DNA from: an uncultured Clostridia bacterium
GTDB lineage: Bacteria > Bacillota_A > Clostridia > Oscillospirales > Oscillospiraceae
Direction of reading: 5' to 3'
Assembly (NCBI GenBank): GCA_947307375.1
Contig: CAMZIX010000021.1
Span: forward strand, 1-14,542
Length of the DNA stretch: 14,542 nt
How positions within the stretch are numbered: the stretch's first letter is position 1; every line of letters starts with the position of its first letter. The notes under the pieces are model-generated. The model was not told where the DNA came from. It ran no database searches and saw only the letters and a list, made by a program, of their open reading frames with translations. Made by a program: the position numbers and the translations under genes. Shown here piece by piece: positions 6,571 through 13,749 of this stretch.

Positions 6571-7425
6571 TCAGCTATCAACTTGACGTGATATTTCGCC
6601 GTACAGCTCCGGACGGCGGTTTTTCATGCCCCAGACTTCACGGCGGCGGTACTCCCGCAGCATGTCCACGTCCAGCTCGGCCGTGTACACGCCTTCTCCC
6701 TCCCCCGCCTCGAACACGCAGGTGTCCCGCGAAGCGGGAAGCTCCGGGAGATAGACCACGCCGTCGAACAGGGTGGAACGGCCGTTGCAGTCCGGATGCG
6801 GTGACGGGTAATTGCAGGTGGCGATGGCCAGCATGTTTTCATAGGCTCTGCCCCGCAGCTGCGCGAGGCGGTTGAGCTCCATCGGGCAGGCGTTGGGGAC
6901 CAGAAGGAGCTCCGCGCCTTTGAGCATCAGGATCCGGGCGCTTTCCGGAAACTCCCGGTCATAACAGATCATCGAGCCGACCTTTACGATCCCGTCCTTC
7001 GTGTCCAGGTCTGCGACAAAGAAGCTGTCGCCGGCGTCCAGGACGCTTTCGTCGTCCGCTTCTCCGAAATCGCAGATATGGACTTTGGCATAGCGGTACT
7101 GCAGTTTTCCGTGCCGGTCGAAGAGGCAGACCGTGTTTCTCGGCTTCGGCTCGTGCCGTTCCAAAAAGGTGACGGCTATGGCCATATTCAGGTCTGCCGC
7201 CAGCTCCGAAAAGCGCTGCACAAAAAAGCCGTCGCTAGGGGCGGCGCGCTCCCGCAGAGCTTCCTTTTCCCGCGGAAAGCTGTATCCGCAGCTCCACATT
7301 TCCGGGAAAAGCGCAATATCCGCGCCGTTTTCTTTCGCCTGAAGGCAGGCTTTGATCCCCTTTTCCAGGTTTTCGTTCAGGCTCCCCGCCGGAAGGAGCT
7401 GCAAAAATGCGATCCTAAGCTTCAT
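6571..7425 (-). CDS. Carbon-nitrogen hydrolase (nitrilase superfamily amidase)
   Basis: This 284-aa cytoplasmic enzyme starts at 7425, with GGAG six bases upstream; the longer frame from 7497 has no ribosome site and an unlikely leader sequence. The catalytic triad of the superfamily is visible: Glu42 (LFPEMW), Lys114 (YAKVHI) and Cys154 (MICYDREFPES). The RILMLKGAELLLVPNA strand and the final VWGMKNRRPELY segment are also typical. Such enzymes hydrolyse amides or carbamoyl groups through a cysteine thioester. The opening MKLRIAFLQ and GYSF region resemble N-carbamoyl-putrescine or omega-amidase-type members, but substrate cannot be fixed. It lies 77 bases after the small barrel protein and 9 bases before the nucleotidyltransferase gene. 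Confidence 0.92.
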   Translation of the reverse strand: MKLRIAFLQLLPAGSLNENLEKGIKACLQAKENGADIALFPEMWSCGYSFPREKEALRERAAPSDGFFVQRFSELAADLNMAIAVTFLERHEPKPRNTVCLFDRHGKLQYRYAKVHICDFGEADDESVLDAGDSFFVADLDTKDGIVKVGSMICYDREFPESARILMLKGAELLLVPNACPMELNRLAQLRGRAYENMLAIATCNYPSPHPDCNGRSTLFDGVVYLPELPASRDTCVFEAGEGEGVYTAELDVDMLREYRRREVWGMKNRRPELYGEISRQVDS

Positions 7426-7502
7426 GTCGTTCTCCGTATCACCAGTGATGTTCCGCAAATCCCGATTCGTCGCTGCCCTGGAAACTCGAATTTGCAAATC
7501 TC

Positions 7503-7850
7503 TTAAACAGAGTATCCCAAATGAATATCAAAAGGTGCGATCAGCAGTTTTTGCAAATCTTTATTGTAGTTATCGAAAAAGATTTTTATGGCCTTGCCAT
7601 AGTTTTCTTTTGTATCAAACTCCCAGAATGAGCAGTACTTTACGCACTTTACGATCCTGGTCAGCTCTCTCGGAGGCTCGCCGAGTTCGATCCCGTCTAT
7701 GGTATAAAACCTCTTGAAATACTTAAGAGACAGGCAGCCTTCGCATTTGAGCTGATTTGCGGACATTTCCCCGATCTTTGCTTCAAATTGTTCGAGTCTG
7801 TCAGGCTTTACCTGAAAGAGCTTCATCTCGATAAAGGTCTTTTTCATCAT
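7503..7850 (-). CDS. Dimeric alpha-beta barrel (ABM-like) protein
   Basis: This is a 115-aa protein. The likely start is ATG at 7850 or the adjacent one at 7847, three or six bases after GGGGGA; a TTG frame from 7898 is not supported. The N-terminal strand TFIEMKLFQVKPDRLEQFEA and the later KCVKYCSFWEFDTKENYGKAIK follow the beta-alpha-beta pattern of the antibiotic biosynthesis monooxygenase / dimeric ferredoxin-like barrel group. Members serve as small oxygenases, heme-degrading enzymes or ligand-binding subunits. Five cysteine or tyrosine positions (including CEGC at about 38-41) are unusual for the family and could reflect metal or redox roles. It is first in the gene run that continues with the carbon-nitrogen hydrolase. 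The family assignment is by pattern only. Confidence 0.7.
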   Translation of the reverse strand: MMKKTFIEMKLFQVKPDRLEQFEAKIGEMSANQLKCEGCLSLKYFKRFYTIDGIELGEPPRELTRIVKCVKYCSFWEFDTKENYGKAIKIFFDNYNKDLQKLLIAPFDIHLGYSV

Positions 7851-7912
7851 GCGTCCCCCAAAGGTTTCTTCTCTTTTCTTCAAACTGCGATTTATCAAAT
7901 CATATTGTTATG

Positions 7913-7921
7913 ATGATACCA
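7913..7921 (-). promoter_or_regulatory. Possible extended -10 promoter for the 7850-to-4675 gene run
   Basis: TGGTATCAT on the minus strand (TG at 7920-7921, TATCAT at 7913-7918) fits an extended -10 element. No good -35 box is seen 16-18 bases upstream. A transcript would have a leader of about 55 bases to the ATG at 7850. Confidence 0.4.
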
Positions 7922-7949
7922 CAAACAGAAAGCAAAATCCATTAAAAAA

Positions 7950-7990
7950 CAACAGCCCGACTTTGTCCGGTTGACAAAGTCGGGCTGTTG
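7950..7990 (-). terminator. Strong intrinsic terminator, 18-bp stem
   Basis: An 18-bp perfect stem (7950-7967 with 7973-7990) and a 5-base loop are followed on the minus strand by TTTTTTAATGG. It stops transcription entering from the right just before the promoter region of the ABM-like gene. It lies about 290 bases past the large lipoprotein gene, which already has its own hairpin at 8182-8235, so it may have served a gene since lost. Its core matches the hairpin at 1920-1952. Confidence 0.85.
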
Positions 7991-8000
7991 CCTGTCTGTG

Positions 8001-8048
8001 TTGCACCAACGGTGTCCAGAGAAGGGTATTTGCACCAAAAGGTGTCCA
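8001..8048. repeat. Two short direct repeats resembling a transposon end (remnant)
   Basis: TTGCACCAACGGTGTCCA (8001-8018) and TTGCACCAAAAGGTGTCCA (8030-8048) are near-identical. Each contains an inverted CACC/GGTG pair. Closely spaced repeats of this style are seen at the ends of IS21-type elements. No transposase frame or second end is present, so this would be a leftover end at most. Confidence 0.45.
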
Positions 8049-8093
8049 AACTAATGTTGCTATGATGCGAACAATTTCAGGACAGACATCCCT

Positions 8094-8124
8094 TTCGGCG
8101 TATCTCGGGAAACGCCAAAAAGGA
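8094..8124. repeat. Hairpin repeat, left copy
   Basis: This is a 31-base unit with GGCG/CGCC arms around a 12-base loop and a following AAAAAGGA. It matches the unit at 13550-13580 at 27 of 31 positions by my count, in the same orientation. The two copies bracket the large lipoprotein gene. Confidence 0.7.
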
Positions 8125-8181
8125 TCCTGGATGGTTTCACATTCATCGTCGCCCCAACCCGCACAACAAACAATGTTAAGA

Positions 8182-8235
8182 TAAACAGCGAGAACGGACA
8201 GGTTCCGGAGGGAGCCCGCCCGTTCTCGCTGTTTA
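8182..8235 (-). terminator. Terminator of the large modular lipoprotein gene
   Basis: A perfect 16-bp stem (8182-8197 with 8220-8235) surrounds a 22-base GC-rich loop. It begins 44 bases after the TGA at 8279. The tail is TTTATCTTAAC, only moderately U-rich. Confidence 0.7.
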
Positions 8236-8278
8236 CTTTATGATGCGGGGGAATGTGACCCGCGGCGTCCGTTCGGCG

Positions 8279-11200
8279 TCAGAAGGTGTAGATCGTATCC
8301 GAAATCAGCTCGACGGGTCCGGCCTTTTCAACGGATAGGCCGCTGAGCGTAAGGCTGTTCGGTGCCTCGCAGTTGCCGTGGGAGATCTGGATAACGAGCC
8401 GGGTATCCTGCCTCGGGTAGACGAGGTACTCGACGGTCTCTCCGTCGGGACCGGCAGTCAGACCATAGATCGCGCCGAGGCCCTTCTCCTCGTTCCCGTT
8501 GTTGAAGCAAACTTCGAAGGGCGCGGGACTGTCGGCCGTGACATCCATGCGGATGCGGTATTTCTGTCCGGCCTTGAGCGTCACACCGGTCTCGACAAAG
8601 AGCTTGGATTTCCAAGGCTCCCTTCCTGCCGCCGGTGTTTTTTCGATGCGGACCGTCGCATGGTCGGGCGACTTTTCCAGACGCTCGGTATAGTCGGGCT
8701 GCTTGTCAAGCGTGGTGACTTCCTTCTTTTCCGACGTCTGGACGTAGTTGAAGCTGACTTCTTCGATCTTCACGTTGCTGACGGTGTAGGTGTTGCCGTC
8801 GGTACCGTCGGTCTTGCCGAAGCGCAGCTGTAAGACAAGCTCGCCCTTGCTCGGACCGGGATAGATGATCTGCGAGAAGCTCGTCTTGCCGCCCGCCAGC
8901 GCCGGGCCGAAGAACTGGCCGTAAGCGCCCTCGGAGGAACCGTCGAAGAAGAGCTCAAAGGTGCTCTGCGGCTTGGCGGCATCGAGATCGAAGCTGACGC
9001 GGTAGCCCTTGTCCTTCTTAGGCGTGAAGCCGGTTTTGACGTTGAGCTTGACGTTCCAGGGATTGCGGTTTTCGGCCGGGGCCTGGATGATCTGGAGCTC
9101 GGCGGAGCTTGCCGCCTTGTTGAGCGCGGCGATGTATCCGTCATCGGCATTGTAGCTGAAGCTGCCCACGCTGTCATAGCTGAAGGAGGGCAGGACGCTC
9201 TCGCCTTCGCCTTCGGCCATCTCCTCGACCTTTACGTTGCTGACCGTCACGGTGCAGGGAGCGGTCGCCCAGCCGAGGTTGAACTGCAGGGTCAGGGTCG
9301 CGGCTTCCTCCGGCGTGCCCTCAAAGACCGCCGTTTGGGCCGCAGACGAGGCGTGCAGGCCGTAGAGCGCGCCAACGCCCTTCTCCACGGCGCCGTTATT
9401 GTAGCAGACCTCGTAATCGGTCTCCGCGCTCGCGCTCACATCGGCGCTGACGCGGTAGTGCTTGCCGGCCTCCAGGGCGATGCCGGTCTCCACGAAGAGC
9501 TTGACCTTCCAGGCTTCCCCGTTGTCGGGCGTCTTGGAAATGGCAAGGCTCGCGGAGCTGCCGTCGCCGGAAAGCGCGGCCGCATAGTCCTCATGCGCCC
9601 AGAAGTTGACGTTGCCGCTGTCGCCGGCGGTCAGCGGATCGGTCAGCAGATTTTCGCCCAGAGTCTTCGCGCCGAGCTTGACGACGGAAATGTCACTGAC
9701 TGTGATGCTCTTGCCCGCCGCCACACGGTCGAACTTGAGCAGGATGTTCAAATTGCCGCTTGTCGTCGCATTGATGATATTTCTGACTGTGACCGGGCCG
9801 TCCCAGACCAGGGTACCCTGGTCGCTGTATTCGTAGTCTCCGCCGCCCTCGCGCGCGTAGCAGACGTCCCAATCGCCGCCGTCAACATTCATGTCGACCT
9901 GATAGGTATTGCCGGCTTCCAGCGCGACGCCCGTTGCGGCGCAGAGCACGATGCCGGACGCAGGCGTGTTGATCGTAACGGTGGCGCTCGTTCCGTTGCC
10001 CGTCAGGGCAGCGTCCGTATCTTCGGGAGTCAGGGAGAAGGAGTTGTATTTCGTGCTCTCCGCAGACGTCTGCGGGTAACCGAAGCCGGACATGCTGACC
10101 GGAGTGAAGGAGCCGCCGAGTTTTATCACGCGGATATCACTGATCGTCACCTGGTCGCCGACCTGGCGGGCGCCGATCAGCGACACGATCTCCACCATGC
10201 CGTTCTGACCTTCAAAATCCTTGCTTCTGATCTCCTGCTTGTCGTCCGTTTCGATGCGGCCGGTGTCGCCGTAGAACGTTTCATCCCATCCGGCCACGCC
10301 GCTGCCGTCCTTGAAGTGGACGAAGCAGTCTTTCGCGCCCTCAATGTTCGCGACGATCCGGTAGGTGCTGCCCGGTTCCAGCGTCACTTCGGGCTTGGTA
10401 TACATCTTGAGCTGCCAGTCCACGCCGGCGCCGCGGTTCACGATCGTGGCCGTCGCGCCGGTAGCGCCCGGGGCGATCGTCGCCTCCGTTCCGGAGTCGG
10501 CAATATTGTTCTCGACCCATGCGCCCAGGTTGTAACTCAGAACGGTATCCGTTTCTTCGGAAACCGTGATGTCCTTGACGGTGATGCTGCTGCCTGCCGC
10601 CACGCGGTCAAACTTGAGCAGGATGTTCAGTTTGCCGGTCGTGGTCGGTTTGCAGATATTTCTGACCGTAAACGGGCTGTCCCAGACCAGGGTGCCGGAA
10701 TCACTGTACTCGTAGTCTCCGCCGCCCTCGCGCGCATAGCAGACGTCCCAGTCGCCGCCTTCCACGTTCATATCGATCTGGTAGGTCTTGCCCGCCTCGA
10801 GCTGCACGCCCGTCGCGGCGCAGAGTACGATGCCGCTGCCCGCCGTGTTGACGGTCACGGTGGCGCTCGTACCGTTGCCGGTCAGCGCTGCGTCAGTCCC
10901 TTCGGGAACGGTCAGCGAGAAGGAATTGTTCACCGTGCTGCCCGGAACGGACTCCGGATACGCGAGGCCGGAGAGGTTGGAGGAGGCTTCTCCCTCGCTG
11001 ACCTCGCACAGCTTCAGCTCGCTGACGGTGACGGTATTCCCCGCCGCGCTGTTGCCGAGCTGGAAGACCAGCACCAGCTCGCCGCAGCCGGAGTCGGGAG
11101 CGACGAACTCGGAGCTGTATTCACCCGAGCCGTTCAGGCCCCACTGTCCGCCGTAGAGCTCGGAGGCGGCCGCGTTCTGATACAGAATCTCGAATTCGCC

Positions 11201-13048
11201 CGTATCGGCGGAGGCGTCGACTTTCGCGCTGAACTGATATTTCTTGCCCGCTTCCGGCGTCACGCCGGTGCGGATGATCATCTTCGAACTCCAGACGCCG
11301 CCGTCCGTGCGCGCCTGGGTGACGTTCAGCGCCGCCGAGCTGCCGGAGGCCGTGAGCGTCTGCTCGACCCCATCGCTGTGCTCTTCACTGACATTGCCGT
11401 TGCCGCCGGTGCTGAGGGCGACCTCGCCGATCGTCTTGTACTGCGGCTCAAGCTTCTCCACGCTGAGATTGCTCAGCGTGACCGTGTTGCCGTCGGCCGT
11501 ATCCGTTTTGCCCATCTGCAGGCGGAGCGTCAGCGGCCCGTGGCTCACGTCCGGCGTGACGATCAGCTCGACGCTGTCCGTACCGCCCGCCGTCAGGCTG
11601 CGGCCATAGAGCGCGCCGTAGGCGTTTTCATAGTCGCCGTCGAAGCAGGCCTCGTACTCGGCCTGGTCGCCGGTGGAGGCCAGGTCAAATTTGATGCGGT
11701 AGGTTGCGCCGGCATCCAGCGTCAGGCCGGTGGCGGCATAGAGCTTCGCCTTCCACACGCCGCGCTCGCCAGCGTCGGCCGGCGCCTGCGTGATCTTCAG
11801 CGTCGCGCTGGATGCGCCTTCCTCGAGGCTGACGACGTAGCCGTCGTCATGACCTTCATAGACCGTATCGGTGCCTGCGTAGGAGAAATTCGTCAGCGGG
11901 ACGTTCTTGAAAGACGTGGGGATCGCGGCGCTCAGGATCCTGCCGGTGGCGACCGAGGAATCCAGGGCGAAGCCGGCCGGAAGCACATTGGCATATCGGT
12001 CGGTGAAGGTCTCTGCGCGGAGATTGCCAATCGTGACAGTTGCGCCGGCGGGCGCCTCGCCGAGCGAGAACTGCAGCACAAGTTCGCCGCCGCCGTCGAC
12101 TCCGGTGATCACGGCCTCGACGCTCTTCGTTTCGCCTGCGGCCAGGCTCTGGCCGTACAGGGCGCCGTAACCTTTCTCCTCGCCGCCGTTATTGAACAGG
12201 ACTTCAAAGGGCAGATCCCGGTCGCCGCTGATGTCGGCCGCAATGTGATAACGCACGCCGGGCTCGGGGATCAGGCCGGTCCGGATGAAAAGTCTGGATT
12301 TCCACACCCCGGGCTCCGAAGAAACAGCACGGTAGTTGACGCTGACCGCGTCCGCGGCGCGCGTGAGGACAGAGTCATAGTCCTCGTCGTGTGCTTCATA
12401 GACGGCCGCCTCGTGCGAAAAGTTCACGGGTGCGGGCAACACGTTTTCATAATCGACCACGTCCGCATATTCCTCGACCTCGATCTCCGTAAAGTCGATC
12501 GTAAAGGGCGGGAGCATACCGAGCTGCAAATCGAGATAACTCGAGCCGCCGGAGGCGATCAGAATGCCGGTGACGCTGTTCTCGCCCTTCTCGATCGCAA
12601 ACTCCTGGAAATCGCCGAACTTGACCTTGCCGGCCACATCCGAGCGGAAACGATAGGTCACGCGGTAATCCCGCCCGGCAACGGTAGGATAGCTGCACTC
12701 AAGCTTGACGTGCCAGGCCTCTCCGTCCGTTTCCGTGGCGACGAAGCGGTACACGCCGTCTACGGCCTCGCCGCTGCCCGCAACTGCATCGCCCTCGAAT
12801 TTGGCGGAAAACAGGTCGCTCTTCACGACGTTCTGCCTGATTCTTTTGTTGACAGTCCACAGGGGCAGGAAACCCGCGCCGAGCGCTTTCGCTTCCGGAG
12901 ACGTGTCAAGCAGCGCCGCCTCCTGCGGAGCCGTGTCCGTCCCGGCCGCTTTCTCCGCTTCGGTCGGCTGCACGGCAGCCTGGCCGCAGCTGGAAAGCAG
13001 CAGAGAGGCCAGGAGAATGATCGCAATCAAGATTTTTGCGCGCTTCAT
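8279..13048 (-). CDS. Giant lipoprotein of ten tandem CBM4/9-like modules
   Basis: This is a 1589-aa surface lipoprotein. The ATG at 13048 follows GAGGAGG; the frame continues to 13120 without support. The signal peptide MKRAKILIAIILLASLLLSSC ends at Cys21 (LSSC lipobox), followed by an Ala/Glu/Thr linker to about 56. Ten repeating units follow: 57-201, 202-353, 354-542, 543-697, 698-837, 838-991, 992-1132, 1133-1290, 1291-1457 and 1458-1589. Most share a W-x-x-KL strand, (T)G-x-x-x-x-x-G-x-x-YR, an NNG...YGALYG segment, LVLQFxLG and a final VTVSNLxVE strand. This is the jelly-roll layout of CBM_4_9 carbohydrate-binding modules. No catalytic domain is visible. Units 5 and 7 are a distinct subtype and recent copies. 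A role in holding glycans at the cell surface is inferred; no polysaccharide-utilisation genes are adjacent. Confidence 0.9.
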   Translation of the reverse strand: MKRAKILIAIILLASLLLSSCGQAAVQPTEAEKAAGTDTAPQEAALLDTSPEAKALGAGFLPLWTVNKRIRQNVVKSDLFSAKFEGDAVAGSGEAVDGVYRFVATETDGEAWHVKLECSYPTVAGRDYRVTYRFRSDVAGKVKFGDFQEFAIEKGENSVTGILIASGGSSYLDLQLGMLPPFTIDFTEIEVEEYADVVDYENVLPAPVNFSHEAAVYEAHDEDYDSVLTRAADAVSVNYRAVSSEPGVWKSRLFIRTGLIPEPGVRYHIAADISGDRDLPFEVLFNNGGEEKGYGALYGQSLAAGETKSVEAVITGVDGGGELVLQFSLGEAPAGATVTIGNLRAETFTDRYANVLPAGFALDSSVATGRILSAAIPTSFKNVPLTNFSYAGTDTVYEGHDDGYVVSLEEGASSATLKITQAPADAGERGVWKAKLYAATGLTLDAGATYRIKFDLASTGDQAEYEACFDGDYENAYGALYGRSLTAGGTDSVELIVTPDVSHGPLTLRLQMGKTDTADGNTVTLSNLSVEKLEPQYKTIGEVALSTGGNGNVSEEHSDGVEQTLTASGSSAALNVTQARTDGGVWSSKMIIRTGVTPEAGKKYQFSAKVDASADTGEFEILYQNAAASELYGGQWGLNGSGEYSSEFVAPDSGCGELVLVFQLGNSAAGNTVTVSELKLCEVSEGEASSNLSGLAYPESVPGSTVNNSFSLTVPEGTDAALTGNGTSATVTVNTAGSGIVLCAATGVQLEAGKTYQIDMNVEGGDWDVCYAREGGGDYEYSDSGTLVWDSPFTVRNICKPTTTGKLNILLKFDRVAAGSSITVKDITVSEETDTVLSYNLGAWVENNIADSGTEATIAPGATGATATIVNRGAGVDWQLKMYTKPEVTLEPGSTYRIVANIEGAKDCFVHFKDGSGVAGWDETFYGDTGRIETDDKQEIRSKDFEGQNGMVEIVSLIGARQVGDQVTISDIRVIKLGGSFTPVSMSGFGYPQTSAESTKYNSFSLTPEDTDAALTGNGTSATVTINTPASGIVLCAATGVALEAGNTYQVDMNVDGGDWDVCYAREGGGDYEYSDQGTLVWDGPVTVRNIINATTSGNLNILLKFDRVAAGKSITVSDISVVKLGAKTLGENLLTDPLTAGDSGNVNFWAHEDYAAALSGDGSSASLAISKTPDNGEAWKVKLFVETGIALEAGKHYRVSADVSASAETDYEVCYNNGAVEKGVGALYGLHASSAAQTAVFEGTPEEAATLTLQFNLGWATAPCTVTVSNVKVEEMAEGEGESVLPSFSYDSVGSFSYNADDGYIAALNKAASSAELQIIQAPAENRNPWNVKLNVKTGFTPKKDKGYRVSFDLDAAKPQSTFELFFDGSSEGAYGQFFGPALAGGKTSFSQIIYPGPSKGELVLQLRFGKTDGTDGNTYTVSNVKIEEVSFNYVQTSEKKEVTTLDKQPDYTERLEKSPDHATVRIEKTPAAGREPWKSKLFVETGVTLKAGQKYRIRMDVTADSPAPFEVCFNNGNEEKGLGAIYGLTAGPDGETVEYLVYPRQDTRLVIQISHGNCEAPNSLTLSGLSVEKAGPVELISDTIYTF
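9683..10018 (-). repeat. Internal repeat, copy in unit 7 of the lipoprotein
   Basis: It encodes residues 1011-1122 and matches the copy at 10562-10897 at 94 of 112 residues by my count. The two copies are 879 bases (293 codons) apart, so one unit plus its neighbour forms the period. Long stretches such as GGDWDVCYAREGGGDYEYSD are identical. Confidence 0.9.
10562..10897 (-). repeat. Internal repeat, copy in unit 5 of the lipoprotein
   Basis: It encodes residues 718-829. It is the partner of the repeat at 9683-10018. Both copies lack the tryptophan strand of the other modules and carry an SGIVLCAATG strand instead. Confidence 0.9.
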
Positions 13049-13160
13049 CGTATGTTCCTCCTCGCTTCCGTCACCCGTCCGCGCAAAAACGCAGCGAACA
13101 GGCTTTGAATAAATATGCAAAATGTAAAAAAACGTAAACTAAATATTTTGATACAAATTA

Positions 13161-13189
13161 ATGTTATAGTGTTGCGCACAACTTGTCAA
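13161..13189 (-). promoter_or_regulatory. Promoter of the large lipoprotein gene with spacer palindrome
   Basis: A perfect TTGACA (13184-13189) is followed after 17 bases by TAACAT (13161-13166), or after 15 bases by TATAAC (13163-13168). The leader to the ATG at 13048 is about 105 bases. Between the two boxes lies GTTGCGCACAAC (13171-13182), a near-palindrome that could be a repressor operator. AT-rich tracts upstream (13190-13230) could act as an UP element. Confidence 0.65.
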
Positions 13190-13244
13190 TAAAAAATTAT
13201 ATATTATGTATATTATTCTTTGAAATTTAACGTTGTATCTGTTG

Positions 13245-13266
13245 AAAATGACAGTTTTGTCATTTT
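13245..13266. promoter_or_regulatory. Perfect inverted repeat upstream of the lipoprotein promoter
   Basis: AAAATGACA and TGTCATTTT are perfect 9-base arms around GTTT. The position, about 60 bases upstream of the -35 box, and the TGACA-N4-TGTCA core suggest an activator or repressor site rather than a terminator. No regulator is encoded in the window. Confidence 0.4.
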
Positions 13267-13549
13267 GCGTTTACTTTTTGTAAATATTGCAGCTCCGGCA
13301 GTCCCGAAGCAGGCCCTGCGGTGGAGAGAGCTGCCGCCTGCGGGAGCCCGGTCATGTCATATCCGGGAGGAACCGGCATTTTTCCTGTGCCTGTTAAGAT
13401 TTCCTCCGCCTGCTGTTGAGCAGGAATGCGAATGGATAGCAGCCGACAGAGGCTAAGGTCGGATTCCCTGTGTATTGGAGCCCCGCAGACCGCCGGATGC
13501 CGAGGAGATATTGATTGCACGGCCGGAAGTGAAGTTTATTCGTAAACCG
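13267..13549. other. Gene-free, hairpin-rich GC stretch
   Basis: I see no supported gene here. Several short complementary arms occur, such as GCAGCTC (13289-13295) with GAGCTGC further on, CCCGG/CCGGG around a TCATGTCATAT loop, and CCGAC/GTCGG near 13443-13465. This could be a structured RNA or decayed coding DNA; nothing in it matches an RNA family I can name. Confidence 0.3.
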
Positions 13550-13580
13550 TTTGGCGAATCTTGAGAAACGCCAAAAAGGA
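13550..13580. repeat. Hairpin repeat, right copy
   Basis: TTTGGCG and CGCCAAA form a 7-bp stem around a 12-base loop, followed by AAGGA. It is 27 of 31 identical to the copy at 8094-8124, including the GAAACGCCAAAAAGGA tail. Confidence 0.7.
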
Positions 13581-13629
13581 CAGGGACGCGTGCAGATCCG
13601 GAGCACCCGACACGAGACCCAAAAACGAA

Positions 13630-13676
13630 AAAGCGAGGCAGGCAGATGCAAGTTTGCACCCACCTTGTCTCGCTTT
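13630..13676 (-). terminator. Second terminator-like hairpin downstream of the 101-codon gene
   Basis: AAAGCGAG (13630-13637) pairs with CTCGCTTT (13669-13676), with extra wobble pairs and an inner TGCA/TGCA pair. On the minus strand it is followed by TTCGTTTTTGG. Confidence 0.55.
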
Positions 13677-13717
13677 GCCCCTGTATCTAAAACCTTCCCG
13701 GGGAGAAACGCAAAAAA

Positions 13718-13749
13718 GTACACAGGCTATTGTATCATAGCCTGTGTAC
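13718..13749 (-). terminator. Terminator overlapping the stop codon of the 101-codon gene
   Basis: A perfect 13-bp stem (13718-13730 with 13737-13749) and a 6-base loop are followed by TTTTTTG on the minus strand. The TAG stop at 13727-13729 lies inside the 3' arm, so terminated transcripts still contain the stop codon. Confidence 0.85.

Noticed and set aside
8001..8048. CRISPR array
   Set aside because: Only two short repeats with an 11-base gap; no further units and no cas genes.
9335..13108. Plus-strand open frame of 1257 codons opposite the large lipoprotein gene
   Set aside because: It has no ribosome site, is rich in Arg/Ala/Gly and Val as expected of the complement of a GC-rich gene, and overlaps a minus-strand gene with signal peptide, repeats and promoter.
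13049..13120. N-terminal extension of the large lipoprotein to 13120
   Set aside because: The internal ATG at 13048 has GAGGAGG and is followed at once by a lipoprotein signal peptide.
13260..13520. Minus-strand frame of 86 codons, or a shorter ATG frame from about 13380
   Set aside because: A weak AGGA precedes the inner ATG, but the predicted peptide is low-complexity and runs into the AT-rich promoter region; no family resemblance.
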